Of a DNA stretch of 64,000 bases, positions 31,661-44,689 are shown in pieces. The position numbers and the translations under genes were made by a program. The stretch is taken from contig JAVMKO010000001.1 of NCBI GenBank assembly GCA_032164245.1, positions 285,393,041-285,457,040 of the forward strand. Reading direction: 5' to 3'. Under the pieces are notes generated by a model. That model did not search any database. It was not told the origin of the DNA and saw nothing but the letters and a program-made list of their open reading frames with translations. How positions within the stretch are numbered: position 1 is the first letter of the stretch; each line of letters starts with the position of its first letter. Source of the DNA: Sternotherus odoratus (lineage: Eukaryota > Chordata > Testudines > Kinosternidae).

Positions 31661-32559
31661 AAGATGGTTATGGACTAACCCTATGGACTCAATGCTCTGG
31701 CTGTTCCTAGATCTCAGATTGCCAGAAGCTGGGGATGGATCTCTTGATAAATTACCCTGTTCTGTTCAGTTCCTCTGAAGCATCTGGCACCATCCACTAT
31801 CAGAAGACAGGCTATTAGGCTAGATAGGCCATTGGTCTGGCACAATATGGCCATTCTTATGTTCTTTGAAAGTGACATAAACAGATAATCAACCAGACAA
31901 TGGGTCTCTCCTCAACATGCAGCTTTGTAAAGAGGGATTCAAGGTGGGTTATTTACATTTCCCTCACCCCCAAGTATTTCCTAGGAAATTCACTTCACGT
32001 GTATTATCCCAAAAAGTCCTTTGACATTCCTAATGTCTCCCAGAAACTGCATTAATCATGGCTTCCTCCTAAAGAAATTCCAGACAATCCCACAGTAGTA
32101 CAAAAAAATTTGGATGTTTAATACAATGGTCTTCCAAAAGCTCGTGCTTAACAGAATAAGGTTTAACTTAATTCCAAAAGATTTGTGCAGGATATTGCAG
32201 GAAATTGCCATTTCTCACAGAAGGAACCTAAGAACTTGTGCAGAACTTCAGTCTCCTTCCTGAAAATGATGGGCACGTCAGGGACAGATTGGGGAACCCC
32301 CCCTTAGACCATCTACAGAGGCAAGGGACCTGGTCCCCTCCCCGTGACCACTCTCAAGTAATCCCTGTAGAGATCCAACATAGAACCAATATTGGTTAAG
32401 TACCAGAGACAGGGACTGTTCTAGACAAGTCCAGGAGATTTTGATACAGAGCAGGAAGACATTCACCAGATGGACCTTTTCCATCAAAATGGACGTCATT
32501 CTCCATATGGGCAGTCCAACATAGCCTGGACCCTATGCAGGTTTCAGTACCAAATATCC

Positions 32560-33110
32560 TCACTTATGTGCTGATTCTGAAGCACTCTGCTCTTTGTCCA
32601 TTAAAATCCATCTTGCAGGGATCTTGGTGTGCCATCTGCCAGTGCAGTTGTGTTTGGTCTTCTCTTACCCAAGGCTACTGAAGTTCCTCAAGTGTCTGTT
32701 AAATACTTACCCACCAGTCAGAAAACCTGCTCCTGCCTGGGACCACAATATCATCCTCTTGAGACTCTAAAGACAGTGTTCCTAGTTGCAATGAATCACT
32801 TTACCCAGGAAAGTGAGCAAACTCCAAGCACTTATGCACATATGCAGCGCCGACAGACACTTCTATTCAAAAGATTCCAATTTTGCATGCATGAGGTACA
32901 TGTACACCTACAGTGGGATGCACACGGACTACCACATCTTGAAGAACCAGTTACATAGCGTAAGTAACTACCCTGTCTATGTCTCTAAGCCTGCTTCCTG
33001 CTGCTTCACTAGAATTGCTGCAATATTAGAAGGTAAACCATTCAATAGAGCATGTGCTGCAGAGAACTAGAAGAAGTGGGATCTGGAGAACTAGAAGAAG
33101 TGGGATCTGG
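32560..33110 (+). mobile_element. DIRS-like 3' region (relic)
   Basis: 'GVPSASAVVFGLLLPKATEV', 'PTSQKTCSCLGPQYHPL' and, after a gap, 'KTVFLVAMNHFTQESEQTPS' follow the DIRS C-terminal (tyrosine recombinase side) order as I know it, in broken frames. The 3' part ('ttgaagaaccagttacatag') resembles the ends of such elements. A 24-bp unit is repeated twice at 33063-33110. Confidence 0.5.
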
Positions 33111-33435
33111 AAGATGCACAGTGGGATAAACTAACAACCGCTCCTCCCAGACATAGAGCTAGAACCTTACATGACATCTTTGCTGAGATTGATTTTCTTG
33201 CTGTCTGTCAAGTCCATCTTCTGTCGGAGTTCTGTCAATGAGTAACAAATAAAACCACAGGTAGCTCTTTCAGAGTTAATATGCTCATCTTCTATAGGAT
33301 GGCCCCATGTAGGGCCTTCTCAGCACTTTAGCTTATCAAAGAGAAGATTAATAGATTGAGCTCCTCGAATCTATTACTACAAGACAGACTTTCTAATCCT
33401 TTCTAAATGGATGGAAGAGAGCTCTCCCCTTAGCT
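33111..33435. other. Unassigned non-coding sequence
   Basis: No gene or repeat identified. Confidence 0.35.
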
Positions 33436-33439
33436 CAAT

Positions 33440-33608
33440 AACTCCTGCCTCTGTGAGAGTTGATAGCTATGTCGGCAGGAGAAGCTCTCCTGCCGACATA
33501 GCACTGTCTACACTGGTGCTTGGGTCTGTATAATTGACATTGCTCAGAGGTGTGGATTATTCATACCCCTGATGTAAATTATACGAGAGTAATTTGTATT
33601 AGACAAAG
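33440..33608. repeat. Partial MITE (same family as 50393)
   Basis: A perfect hairpin 'gctatgtcggcaggagaa/ttctcctgccgacatagc' followed by 'tgtctacactgg', 'gtataattgacattgctcag' and 'gtgtggattattcatacccc'. This matches the reverse of the MITE at 50393-50696. Confidence 0.65.
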
Positions 33609-35635
33609 CCTTGGATTCCCTTATGCTCCCAAGACTGCTAAATGCATCCCAACCTGAATTGTAAACCAATGACACACAAAGGCCCTGATCCTGCAAACAC
33701 ATTTGACTTCAGTGTATGTATGTATGTATGTAAAGTTAAGCACATGTGTGTTCACAGGTTGGAGCCTAATCCAGATCCCCATGAAATCAATTGTCTTGCC
33801 GCCGACTTCAGGGTTGGACAAAAGCCTGAAGGTACTGCTGTAGTGAAGTACTGCAACATCCCCAACTCCCAATTTAGAAAGTTATAAAAACTAAAGTGAA
33901 CCTGCTGATTGTTCATCACACACAAAAAATTAGTTCCATCTCCCATGAGCTCAGTATTTGATGTGACCAGGATCTCCTTGGCTGCTGGCCAGTCAAAATG
34001 TAATCATGCCCAAGTGAGGCACAGAACAACTTCTGCATATCTTGCGAACAAGCAAGCTGTAAGGAATGTTTGCCAAACTAGCTAATTTCCAGTGAATATT
34101 CACCAAAAAATTAGCTCAATTCATAAGTACAAGTTTTCACACAAGAAACATAATTCTGAGAGTTACATGCATCTAATGAGAGAACGAGCATACCACATGA
34201 CCTTCATGTCCAGTCAAACCAATTTGAATTTGTAATATCCACTAGTCTCGGTGAATAGTTTGGAAACAATTTACAGAGCAAAATCTATTTTCTGAAATTA
34301 TGCAGCAAATGATTTTAACTAAGGTATACATTTTGAGAAAATTGCAACCAATTGACAAATAAAAGTCATAAAATCCATTGCGTTAATTACTCATTATGAA
34401 TTGCTTGCCCAGCACCTGTGGCTACCCCAAAGATGGATAAAGCAGTTCTAGTGTATAAATATGGGCTCCTGCTGCAGGAATAAAGCTCCTAGGCTCTATG
34501 ATAGTAGAAATAAATAATTTGTGAAGGCCTTTGGGGGGGAATTGTAAGATATTTGTATCTTAAATTCTTTTTAAAATGTCTTAAAAATACAATTTTCGTA
34601 CAAGGGACAGATCTGGGATGCTTTGAGACAGCTTTGGTTTTTACTATACTCTGATGTGATATTAAACCTCATTAAAGCAACTCTTCTTGTGCTTCCAGTA
34701 ATGAGCGCAATACTGGTAAGAGCCCCCTGAGGTCTGAGATACAGATGAGGAACATTGTTTTTCAGTGAGATCAGCTTCTTAAACTAACAGCTCACAAAAC
34801 AAAGTTAAGGAACTCTGCCAGGGACATCCTAGAAGCCAGATTACTAGAGAATGTGCTTGCAGCAATGACATAGCCCTTTCTGTACATAAACTCCATGGTG
34901 GATGGGTGGAGGTATATATGTACGGTTCAAAACATAACACATGCTGGGACACTAGGTCTTTGTTTATTTAAAAATCAGTTTAATTTTGTTTCCTTTAAAC
35001 ATATGATAGAGCAAATACCCAGGTAATGTAACCTTCTAAATATATAATTACAATGCAATGAATAATGCAAACTTTAAAAGAGAACTTACCTTAAAGTACA
35101 GCTCTACTCTAAACAAAGACCCATGGCTTCCATGTTTGTTGCTGAATGATTCTATATTAAATTTGCCCACTTTACAAGTAAAACATTTTTTTTTCTAATT
35201 GCCAGCATTGCAAAGTCAGACGGGGATCGGGAAGTCAAATTGTGTGGATTTTGTTTGTTTTTTGATTCATCCATTAACACCAGTAATAAAGATTCTGCAA
35301 ATGGAACTTAGTTAACTCATCTGTTGATGATACACAAGCCAGAATAGAATGCAGGTCACTTTCTTCTAGCTGGATGAATGCTGCTGTGCTAATAGAGGTT
35401 AAAACGTATGTGCTTCCTTTGCTTACTTAAAATAAAACAGAGCACAGAGAGGGTTAAGTAAGGAAGTTATGTTTTTTTTACATAATCATAACTTCACTTT
35501 AAAGAACAATATACAATGTTAATTATTGAATAAGTTGTTGTCTAAATAACTCTGCATTTTAAGGAGAGAAAAATCAGAAACATTATGTATGCCTTAGGAA
35601 CACGTAAACTAATTCCCTTCTTCTGTTTAGCTAGG
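33609..35635. other. Unassigned; short MITE at about 33680-33775
   Basis: 33680-33775 has 'aggccctgatcctgcaaaca' and 'aagttaagcacatgtgtgt', the two sides of a common palindromic MITE, with a (TGTA)n run at 33716-33731. The rest is anonymous AT-rich DNA. Confidence 0.4.
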
Positions 35636-35636
35636 G

Positions 35637-35724
35637 CTTAGAGAGATTTTTCAAGGCATAACTGGCAGTTAGGTACTAATTCCCATTGAGAATCAATGGG
35701 AGTTAGGCACCTAACTGCCACTGG
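35637..35724. repeat. Short palindromic MITE
   Basis: Ends 'agagagatttttcaagg' and 'tctttggaacctctccc' and a core of two inverted copies of 'taggcacctaactg' / 'cagttaggtactaattccca' around 'attgagaatcaat'. Compare 19885-19980. Confidence 0.6.
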
Positions 35725-38700
35725 TGTCTTTGGAACCTCTCCCTTAATCCTGTAAAACAATTTCCCTTGCCTTTATTACACCCACCTGGCTAGTTGGTGC
35801 TATTGGTCCTGTTTTAACTTCCATTTGTGAAAAGGAGTGCTTGATTCAGCATCAACCTAAGATAGGGTCAAAGAGGGGATGTGACCCCGTTTTTGTTGTA
35901 TTTGCCTTGTCCTTTAGAAGGTGCCCTTACCCAATAATGGACTTAGACTGCATCCACCAGAGGTGGGAGTCTCAGGGTTAAGTTAACGTAAGAATCACCT
36001 TGCAACTCCTGTAGACTCTTTCCAAAGCTGATCGAGTTCTTTTCAGGCCTTGGCATCATCAAGACTTGTTCAAGATGACTCCAGTGCCCATGCTGGCCGA
36101 CTATCCTTGTAAAAATCACTCATGTCCTCCAGGAGATCCTCCTGGGTGGTTTCCGGCTCAGCTCATATCACAGGGCACACGTTTGATTTGACCCATGGAA
36201 TGAGAGTGTAATCCACGTGTGAAAATAACTCGTTTGTCAAGGACAGATCATCCTTACCCCCGTTCTGAACGAAGGCCTGTCTTCACTGCGGTGGGTATGG
36301 AGGACCTTGAACAGTCTGCCCTAGAAGGCTCTTCAGCCCCACTGAAGATTTCTGAACATTGTCTTGCTCTTCCATTGAATCACTGCTGACAGTTGAGTGG
36401 AAAGTTGTGATGACTTGGCAGCCACAGACAATGGCAAGTGGGAATTTAGCTGATGTAGCAGGAGAAGCTAAAAAACCTCCCAGCACATCTGTTCTGCCCA
36501 CTGATCTGTGCACAAGTTACAGGATTTTATTCCAAAACCACTGTGGAACTGGACCTTGGACTGCTAAAATGTGCTCAACCAGCTCTGGGATGTGTGCACA
36601 AAGTTAACTGTCAACTATCTTTACATGCACCCTCATCCTATGTCCAGCTGGCCAATGGACCATTCTCTGGCATAACTATAGTAGCCATATGGCTGCTCTC
36701 ATTTACAGGGACTGCCACAACCCCAATTTAAGGGGCCATTCTGACAAATGGGATTATGGAGGCCAAGCTCCTTTTCTCCTGTATATGCCCTATTGCTGCG
36801 GAGAAGATGGAATGGAAGAAGTGATGATTGCCCTGTGCAGTCCGATGATTTCCCTACAAAGGGAGAATGCTCAGGGGACTGGATTTGATGGCTTTATGTC
36901 ACTGGAGTGGCCCACAGCAGAGGCCAAAAGAATCTTATCTCCCATAAGAATTTAGTGCACAGAATGATTGGAGGGTCAGGACCAGTTTCCCTCAAGTTCT
37001 TGCACACCCAAAACTCCCATTGACTTCACTGGAAATGTTCAGCACACAGCCATGCAAGTTCAGGCCCCACGCTATTGGACCATGAGCTTGCTGTTGTTCC
37101 CGGATACCATTATTTACTGTATTCATGAAAATTCAAAAGACATTGTTAGCGTCCTTTCTCTGGAAAGATGTTCAATTCAAACTCCATTTCCATTAATGTA
37201 AAATAATGGGCAATAACTTTCAGTGAGTATCCTTACCGCAAAACTAAAGTCAGAACTATATTAGAATTAGCCTCAGTCCCCTCTTTTCTCAAACCTGGAT
37301 AGTTCTACAGGAAGGTAAAATCCTGTTCCCAATTGAAGAGCTCTGATTTCTATATATGGATAGAATCAACTAGCAGAAACTTTCTTTAAAAATCACAGAT
37401 ATATTTCTGTGCAGAAGGTCTGAGTTCTTCTGACAACCTTCCAACCCCTCCTTTAATGAGTCAACTAGAAGAACTAACTTTATGCACCCCATGCAAAACA
37501 AGCCACCTGATAATGAGGTGCACAGAGGCTCCATTGATCTCTATAAGCACACAGATGGGAGGGAGGAATTCAAGGATCCACCTATCTCCCACGTCTGATG
37601 CTATAGTGCCATGCCTTAGACAACCGAAGCCTTGGTCATGCAAATAGAATTGTGTGGGCAGGCGGGCTAAGTCCCACTGATGGCAATGGGACTCTACATG
37701 GGAGCGAGGGTCCGCCCAGATCCAGTTGCAGAGCTCAGGCCCTTGATTGTAAGCTCCTTGTGGCAGAGCCAACAGACCAGATCCTTGGCTAAATCCATGT
37801 GGCACCACTGCAGTCAATGAAGGTATCTCAGATGAGAAGCTGGCCCTGATCACATATCTATGGTGCTATATACTCCATTCAATACAAGAGCCCAATGAAG
37901 GCCCTTTTATGTTACTCTGGCAGAACAGAGAGGGCAGAAGCAAACCCTCGAGAATGTGCCCTACCCCAGACCCTCCCTGGCAAGTGTGGAGCTGGTTTAA
38001 AGGCTCTTTGCTAGCCCTGCTCCCAGTTCTTGGTGTTAGTAGGTGGACAGGGGGCGTGGCTGGAGTGCACTGCCCTATGGTAATTCTGTGCTTCCCTGGG
38101 CCCATGGGAACATAAATTAGAGCAGTCCTAAACTCACTCTAACTTACACCAGGATCATACAGGTCCCTACAAGAGCCCAGAATACAAGAAGCAAACAAAG
38201 TCTTAAAGCCACTTTGCCCTCCACCTCAGTCATTACCCCACACCTAGGAATTGAGTGATAGAGAATCATGCCCAACCATGATAGATAATGTCTTGTACAC
38301 ATAGCAAAGGAAGCAGGCTGTGTGTAACACTATATGTTGTTGTTTGTTTCAAAATGGAAATTCAGAAGCTTAATGAGTTGGCAATACCCCTTTAAATTAC
38401 CCCCAAGCAAGAAAATTCATTTGTGCAGCATCCGTAGCTTGTTTCCATGTTCTTCTATACTAAGGCATAAATTTAACAGTATTTACGTGGTGTAGAAACA
38501 CTAATAAGTACAATATTTGCTGTTAAATTAATGCCTTAATACATATGCACAAGGAAACAAGTAAGCCAGAATGTGATGTTATGATTGTCAATTTTAATGT
38601 AAGAATTTCAGTTATGTCTCACTGAGCAACTGTAATTTGTCCCCTTTGTGCAAATGTATTGACATTATTTTAATAGTCCTGTACTTAGTGTACATATACT

Positions 38701-40165
38701 GTTAAATTGATGTGTTAAACATGCACAGGGGGACAGGCTTCAGTTGCTGGGTGAATCATAACAACACTTGCATTAGAATTTGCGACATGAACAGTAAACT
38801 TGGGGGGAGGTGTGACATACCAGGGTACAATTCAGACTGTGGGAGGCTGTGTCACCCCTGCCCTGCAGCGTTACAATGCTTTGTTGAAGTAGCTCTCACA
38901 TGGGCTGCTCACAAACAGCCTTGCAAGCCATACCCTGAGTCTTCATATGTAACTGCAGCCTGCCAGCAGCACTTGGGTTACACTCTGGTTCTCACTAGCC
39001 TTGGTTATACTGCAAGGGTGACCCCAACGCATGCCCCATCCCAGATTTGCCCCCAGTAATTTATATCCTGTACTGCCCAGCCCACTCCTGGACAATACAA
39101 AATGTTTTAAGTCCATTATTCTTAAAGGGATCAATATACCACTTTATTATCTCAAATAGTTAATCGGCCACTTGGATTACATGAAACAATAAAACAAGTA
39201 TATTAACTACAAAGAGAGACATTTTAAATGAGCCTAATTTAACAAACTACATTAGATTCAAGCAAAGTTTCTCATCACATGCTCCAGCAGATTACTGGCC
39301 AAACTCTCAAGGAGTGCTACATTCAATACTCATTCAAGGAGTGCTTCCTTTGTGCTTCAGGTGCAGTCAATATAATGGGCAGAAAGAGCCAGAGGGGTGC
39401 CTTGGGGTGTTTGTCCCTTCCTTTTATAGTTTCAATCCCTATCTTGAAGGAAAAAAAAACATTCCCAGCTGGGCAGTAAGAGACACAGAGTCTATGTGGA
39501 AGGCTGTTCACTGCTGAGTTTTTCCATTTGTTTGAACTTTCTTTGTTTCCCTGGCTGTTGATGACTCTGTTTACTGCTTAAATACAAATTAAGCACAGCC
39601 CACATTTCTTTGTTAGGACAGACCAATTTGCCAACTTCTGTTTGGGCAGGGCTGTGGGATTTGGAAGCTGTGTTAATAACTCCATATGGCGGGATTTTAT
39701 AACTTCATATACAAATTTGCCACACATATTTTACCAGGACAATATTGACCAGCAAATTATGAGTTTTCATATGATACTTCACCAGCATACTTTGTAGAAA
39801 GATTATTACACTAGTGTGGAGGGTGTGAACATGGGTATATTCTGTCACAGGAGGGTATCAATAGTTTATTATCCATCTTTCCTCTCTCTGAAAAATAACC
39901 ATTTTTTCATTGAGTAGTACTGCATCCATCCTTAATTTACACTGTTATAGTTGTTATAAGACATCCTGTTTTATATTGTGACAAGCAAATAGAACTTTTG
40001 CATTTAATAAAATCAATTATTTACAAGCTGGGAAGAGAGTCTCCCAGTCAAGGGTTAAAAACGCCACGGAGGGTTGCTGCCAAAAACCAAGTCAGGTGAA
40101 CTAGGGAGAGAGTCACCTGGTCTGAGAGTTGTACCTTGGAAGCTGTTGTGGCAGTTTGCAAGTAA
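35725..40165. other. Unassigned non-coding sequence
   Basis: No exon with a recognisable domain. Open stretches of 60-130 codons (for example 36359-36607, 37461-37853) have no family features. 39100-39500 and 39500-39860 look like old LTR sequence ('gaaacaataaaacaagtata'), but ends are not visible. Confidence 0.35.
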
Positions 40166-40169
40166 GTGG

Positions 40170-40450
40170 GTTTACTAGGGTGCTGGAACCAGGGGGGTCA
40201 GGAGGGCCATGGCCCCCTCATTTTTAAACGTGGGAGGGTTATGCCAGCCTACTTTTTAACATGGGCATGTTCGGGGAGGGGGACAGCATTGCTCACCAAA
40301 CTGCAAAACTTGGGCAGGTGCAGATTGGCACTGGTGGGGGCTGCACTTCACGGCGGTGAAGCTGACAAGATGATCAGCTCCCCTGCTGAGAAGTGCAGCC
40401 CCTGCCCATGGCACCAGGCTCTTCCAGGGTGAGTGGGGGTGAGGTGGGCC
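40170..40450. repeat. Dispersed GC-rich repeat
   Basis: Starts 'tgctggaaccagggg' and 'gggccatggccccctca', continues 'gtgcagcccctgcccatgg' and ends near 'ggccttagccccccttg'. Internal inverted segments (gggccatggcccc; 'ctgcacttcacgg...' against 'gagaagtgcagcc') suggest a non-autonomous DNA element. No coding function. Confidence 0.4.
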
Positions 40451-41345
40451 TTAGCCCCCCTTGCCATGAGGCCCTGCCCCTCTCTATGGCCATGCCCTGC
40501 TCCTCTTCTTCACCCAGGACCCACCCCCTGACCAGACTAGAAGCTGGACCATAGTAAGAGTCAAACAGGGAGCCTGGACTGCTGTGTGGAGCCCCAGACC
40601 ATCCATCTGCCCTGAAGGGGGGTCAGGGGGCCCAAAAGCAGCCCCCAGCCTGTGTCCCCACCCTAGAATGCTGCCCAGGGCAAAAGAAGGGCCCAGGGCC
40701 ACTCTGCAGCCCAGGCTCCCTGGGCAGCTCTTACCATGGCCTGGCTCCAGCTTCTATCCTGGCCAGGGGGCAGAGTCTCAGGAGAAGAGGGGTAGGGGCA
40801 GGGAGGGATGGAGCCTTATCCCCCCCACCCCCCCACTTCTATTGAGTTCTGGTGCTCATGCTGTGTTTTTGCTCTGTAATATCTAGCCCTGCTAACAGCC
40901 TTTTGCACAGGAACACGTTTTAAATGAAGCAGTCTAGATAGTGTATGTTGTCTCACTGTCTCTCTATGCACATTTCTCTCTCGGAGAAGGGAACAAACCC
41001 ACCCCTTGGATCAGATCTTTGGCCTAACTGCTGAGCTAAGGAGGAAACACAGTATAAATCTTACCTTTACACTTCTACAATCCAGGCCCCTGGCATAATT
41101 TACAGCATCTTGAAGGCTCCTCTGAATTACACCATCCAATGGCTCCAAGAAACTGAAGTGGCACTCAGAGTATTGCTGGGATGTGAGGTAGCCCTGATAC
41201 AGTCTCTAGACTTCAGCCAAGCCCCCTATGCAGCAGGAAAGGATGTGGTATAAGAACTGTCCAACTGACTACATCACCTACAGTAGGGTGAGCCTCTCAG
41301 AGCCAGATGTGCTGATTCTATAGTCAGGACCTGCCAGCATTGTGG
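40451..41345. other. Unassigned non-coding sequence
   Basis: GC-rich to 40850, then ordinary. The open frames at 40484-40886 are composition artefacts. Nothing supported. Confidence 0.35.
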
Positions 41346-41349
41346 TGTG

Positions 41350-42480
41350 CAGCGGAGTGGTTATCCCACTCCCAAAATAAGAGGAGTGAGAACAGCTGGG
41401 GGAAGCTGAAGGCATAGCTGACCATAGGCGTGGCCAGCTCAGTTAGGACCCAGCTGGCCCTGATAAGAGGGCTGGGGGCCAAGAGCTGAGGGAGTCTCAC
41501 TCTAGCCCTGGGGTGGGAAGGGCTGCCTGCCTGCCTGGGAGCAAGGTACCTGGAGTAGAGCAGTGCTTGGGAAGGGCAAGAGGAGCTGGGGAGCTCCAGT
41601 ATGGCAAGCCCCCAGGCTGCAGGCCTTGGTGAAGGCCTACAGAGTTACTGGGGCTGCTGAGGTGTAACCTGGGGGTTAGGCAGCAGCAGCTGGTCTGACC
41701 CCCCCCCCCCCCGGCAATGATGAGTGGCCATTATAGACTGAAGTCTGCCCCAGAAAAAGGGGTCTAGATCAGTGTTTCCCAAACTTTTTTGGCCACAGAA
41801 TGCTTTTTAGCCTGGTATATATTTATGGAACACTTAATATTATTTTGTAGTTGTTTGGTTTTCAAATAAAAGACTGTGTTATTTATGCTCAAATATATTT
41901 TATAAAACAAAGCAAAAATACAAATTTAAAATAACTTGAACTATTTCTAACTGGAATGCACATAAAAGTAGTACAAAAATCAAGTGCAAGAGTCAAAATT
42001 TTCTTTATGCCATGATATTCAATACAAGATCTATCAATAACTGGAAAAAGAGTTTTATGTTAAATTATAGTCATTCAAAAAGAGTTGTAAAATACACTTC
42101 AAACATGCCAAATATAAAAATTTAAAAAAATGTAAGACTATTTTTTAAAATCATGATTCTTTCACGGAACACCTATTCACATTGCGTGGAACACCAGTGT
42201 TCCATGGAACACAGTTTGGGAAACACTGGTCTAGATGCTGACTGGCAGCCACCACTGAGGCAAGGTGAGTTAGAGGATTGGGGGTTGCCTGGGAGGACAG
42301 ACCCAGAATGAGGCAGTACTGCTGAGGCAAAACCCTGAGGTAAAGGGTCACTGGGGTCTGGGAGAGACATGGGGCCTAAGGCAGGCGAGACACTGGCCAG
42401 CAGAGGGTGCTCTGAGGCTGTAGAACTAATTCCAAAGATGACCAGCAGGAAGTGCTGTGTGAGTGAGTCTTGTCACAGCT
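41350..42480 (+). mobile_element. LTR (Gypsy/ERV type) split by a hAT element
   Basis: Left part 41350-41769 and right part 42237-42480 form one LTR-like unit: 'gaagtctgccccagaaaaag', 'gctgactggcagccaccact', 'cactggccagcagagggtgc', 'accagcaggaagtgctgtg'. It is old: a C run (41700-41712) and several indels. Right end near 'gtcttgtcacag'. The hAT insertion at 41770 duplicated gtctagat. Confidence 0.55.
41770..42228. mobile_element. hAT non-autonomous transposon
   Basis: 459 bp with inverted ends CAGTGTTTCCCAAACTTTTT and (read inward) CAGTGTTTCCCAAACTGTGT, flanked by a perfect 8-bp duplication gtctagat (41762-41769, 42229-42236). The interior is AT-rich with no transposase frame. Both the duplicate length and the ends are typical of hAT. 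Confidence 0.92.
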
Positions 42481-42484
42481 ACAT

Positions 42485-44685
42485 GGTGCAAAACAGCTAC
42501 ATCCTGCTGAAGCATGGGCTCCATGAGTCCAGATCTGCTCAGAAACTGTGACAGTTTCCAGAAACAAAGTCCCTGGGCCTGGTTCTCCCTTGCTTTGCAC
42601 CTTTTGTGCAGGTATTTACACCCGTGCAAAGTATAAGTGGAAAAACTATCATCAGGAGAGTGATTTGAGAATTCTGATTTGGTCAAATTTTACATCCGCT
42701 TAGCACTGGTGCAGGGCATTTTCTACGACTGTCTACATGTCTCAGTGGCTACACAGGGAGACGTCAGTTCAACTATTTTTGAACTGGCTTCCTTGATTAT
42801 TAACTAGTGGGCATGCAAAATGCATTTGTTCCCAGATTATAGTGCTGGAAGAGAGATGTAGCACATGGCCTTGCTGTACTGCATGATCTTAATTTTTTAC
42901 CTTTTAGGAGCCGAACATTGTTATGCCATGAATTATCTTGTCAGTTGTGATACTAACCACCCCTGAGATCATTCATTATGCATAGCACCCCCTCTGGATT
43001 TAGCATGGAAAACCGGCAAAGTGTGTGGAAATGTGATGACTAGCATGCATGAGTATATCTTAATTGAAGTGCACTCAACAGGCTGGTTTCCAACTGCTTA
43101 AGTTAGCTGACCTAAAACTTCTGACATTACAATCTCTGCCTTAACGGCAGTAAGTGTACTACAATTGTATTTCAAGTAAGTGTCATTCATTGCATTGCTT
43201 GTACATGTCACTGAACTCTGTTAATATTCAAAGGGAAACTCGATTTGCTTAGGCCCCCAAATGTAGCTGCTGCTTTTTAATATATATTTGTAGTGTTTCA
43301 CAAAACTTAATTTTTTTCTTTTTTTAAATTTCATTGAAAACTTTACTTTTCTGAATTCTGCATTCCCTTTACAGTGTTGCAAACCCAGCATTGGGATACT
43401 TGTAGCTTAGCTTCGTATTTGAGTGAAGCCTTGTGCTCATTTTCCACCCCTTCTAGTTATGCCCTGCTGCAGAAATCTCTTTGCTGAATGAACACCTCTT
43501 TTTCTTCAATTCCAGATGTGATTTGTTGAAGCCACCACTTTTTGATACCTTGTACAACAGAACTCAGTGAATGGCTCATGTGTTTCAGTACCTCACTCAA
43601 GGTCTCCATAGAGAAAGTCATCTCTTCTAATCTCTCTCTAACTGAAACTAAATTAATCAATTAATAAAGGCCTCATGTTAATCACAAAGATGACAAATTT
43701 CACAGGTCACTTGTGATGAAAATATAATTTTACAGGTTTGCCACAACTGACTAGAAAAGCCAGATGGACAATTCTGCTGATTATTCCTAGAAGAAGAGAG
43801 TGGTGAAGAAACAAACTGGATGCAAAGGGAAGCCCAATCGATAGTGAGAACTGCCCCACTTTTCTTAGTTAAGTTATTAATTTATTTTTCTATGAATTTT
43901 AGTGCTGGTGGAAGATACTGGCCTGAAAGTTCTAGAGCCCAAAATCCTCTGCTTATCCTGAGAACAGGGACAGCAGCTGTGCTAGCCCCAGACTTAAGAC
44001 ATGGAAGATTGAGAAGGTACTTTATTTTCCACAGCAGAACAGTTCAGACTCACTGCCTCAGCCTGTTATTCGCCAAATATCCTTTCTCTCTTCATTCAAG
44101 TCCCACCTTAGAATATACATCTGCTGCAAAGCTTTTCAGTGCTGACCTCACCAGTGCCCAGGACACTGGGCCCAGTGGCCTCCCTCATATCCTCTCTTCA
44201 TTCTGGGAACACCTTGGAGGGGGTGGACTTTGGAAAGCTCTTTCCTCAAAGTAGCCAGCACCAGCTGCAGTGAAGAACAAAGGAGATATGTCAGGGCCTT
44301 CTACTGCCTTCCCACCCTCAAGCTCCAAAGGGAGCCTCCTCACATGGGGAGCAGCAGCTGAGCAGAGCTTTTACTGCATAGACTTTAGAAAGCCCCAGCC
44401 CCTCACATCTCCTTCCTTAAGCCATCCAGTTTACTAGTCTCCCACTCCCTGGCGATTGTGCTCCTCCTCTTCTTTCATTCCCCTTTTTACCTCCCTCCAC
44501 CTCACTTTGCACCCCGCCACTCCTCCTTTTACTCCCACAATTCCTTGCCTTCCTGCCATTCCTCTCCCCACTTCAATTCCAAGTGCCCCCAACAAAATAC
44601 ACAGATTAATAAATTACATAGTGTAGAAGAAACTGGTGCCAGCCCACTCCAACCCCAACCATTCTGCTTGTATGTTGCATTTCTT
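42485..44685. other. Unassigned non-coding sequence
   Basis: No exon or clear repeat. The 144-codon open stretch at 43820-44254 has no family features. Confidence 0.35.
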
Positions 44686-44689
44686 TCCT

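Larger units (their letters stand above)
29046..31866 (+). mobile_element. CR1-type LINE, internally deleted and interrupted
   Basis: Part 1 (29046-29188) encodes 'EALKQYLAIVEKFNEFFAPV' and 'FTSEDVKNIPAPEPFFL'. Part 2 (30611-31488) starts 'VEEVLEQTDKLNN' with 'RPDGIHPRVLKEQ', then jumps near 30870 from the start of RT to the C-terminal part, so the RT body is missing. Part 3 (31661-31866) ends 'ccattcttatgttcttt', the CR1 3' end. It is interrupted by an LTR-like insert (29187-30610) and by a tRNA SINE (31489-31660). The same order of blocks is seen in the CR1 at 9358-12716. Confidence 0.8.
28620..32240 (-). mobile_element. LTR-type element split by CR1
   Basis: Two pieces, 28620-29045 and 31867-32240, align in order with the LTR-like element at 58441-60330: 'ttattcttaaggtgaaa', 'agaaaaatgaataaaaacga', 'aaggaacctacatgcatgct' in the first; 'tttaatacaatggtcttcc', 'gcaggaaattgcca' in the second. 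The orientation (minus) is from poly(A)-like AATAAA on that strand. Ends are not exact. The gap is occupied by the CR1 element 29046-31866. Confidence 0.5.

Noticed and set aside
33716..33731. CRISPR-like or regular repeat array
   Set aside because: A plain (TGTA)n microsatellite. No spacer-repeat structure exists anywhere in the window.
36283..36607. Host exon
   Set aside because: Open on both strands for 76-82 codons but without domain, splice consensus or codon signal.
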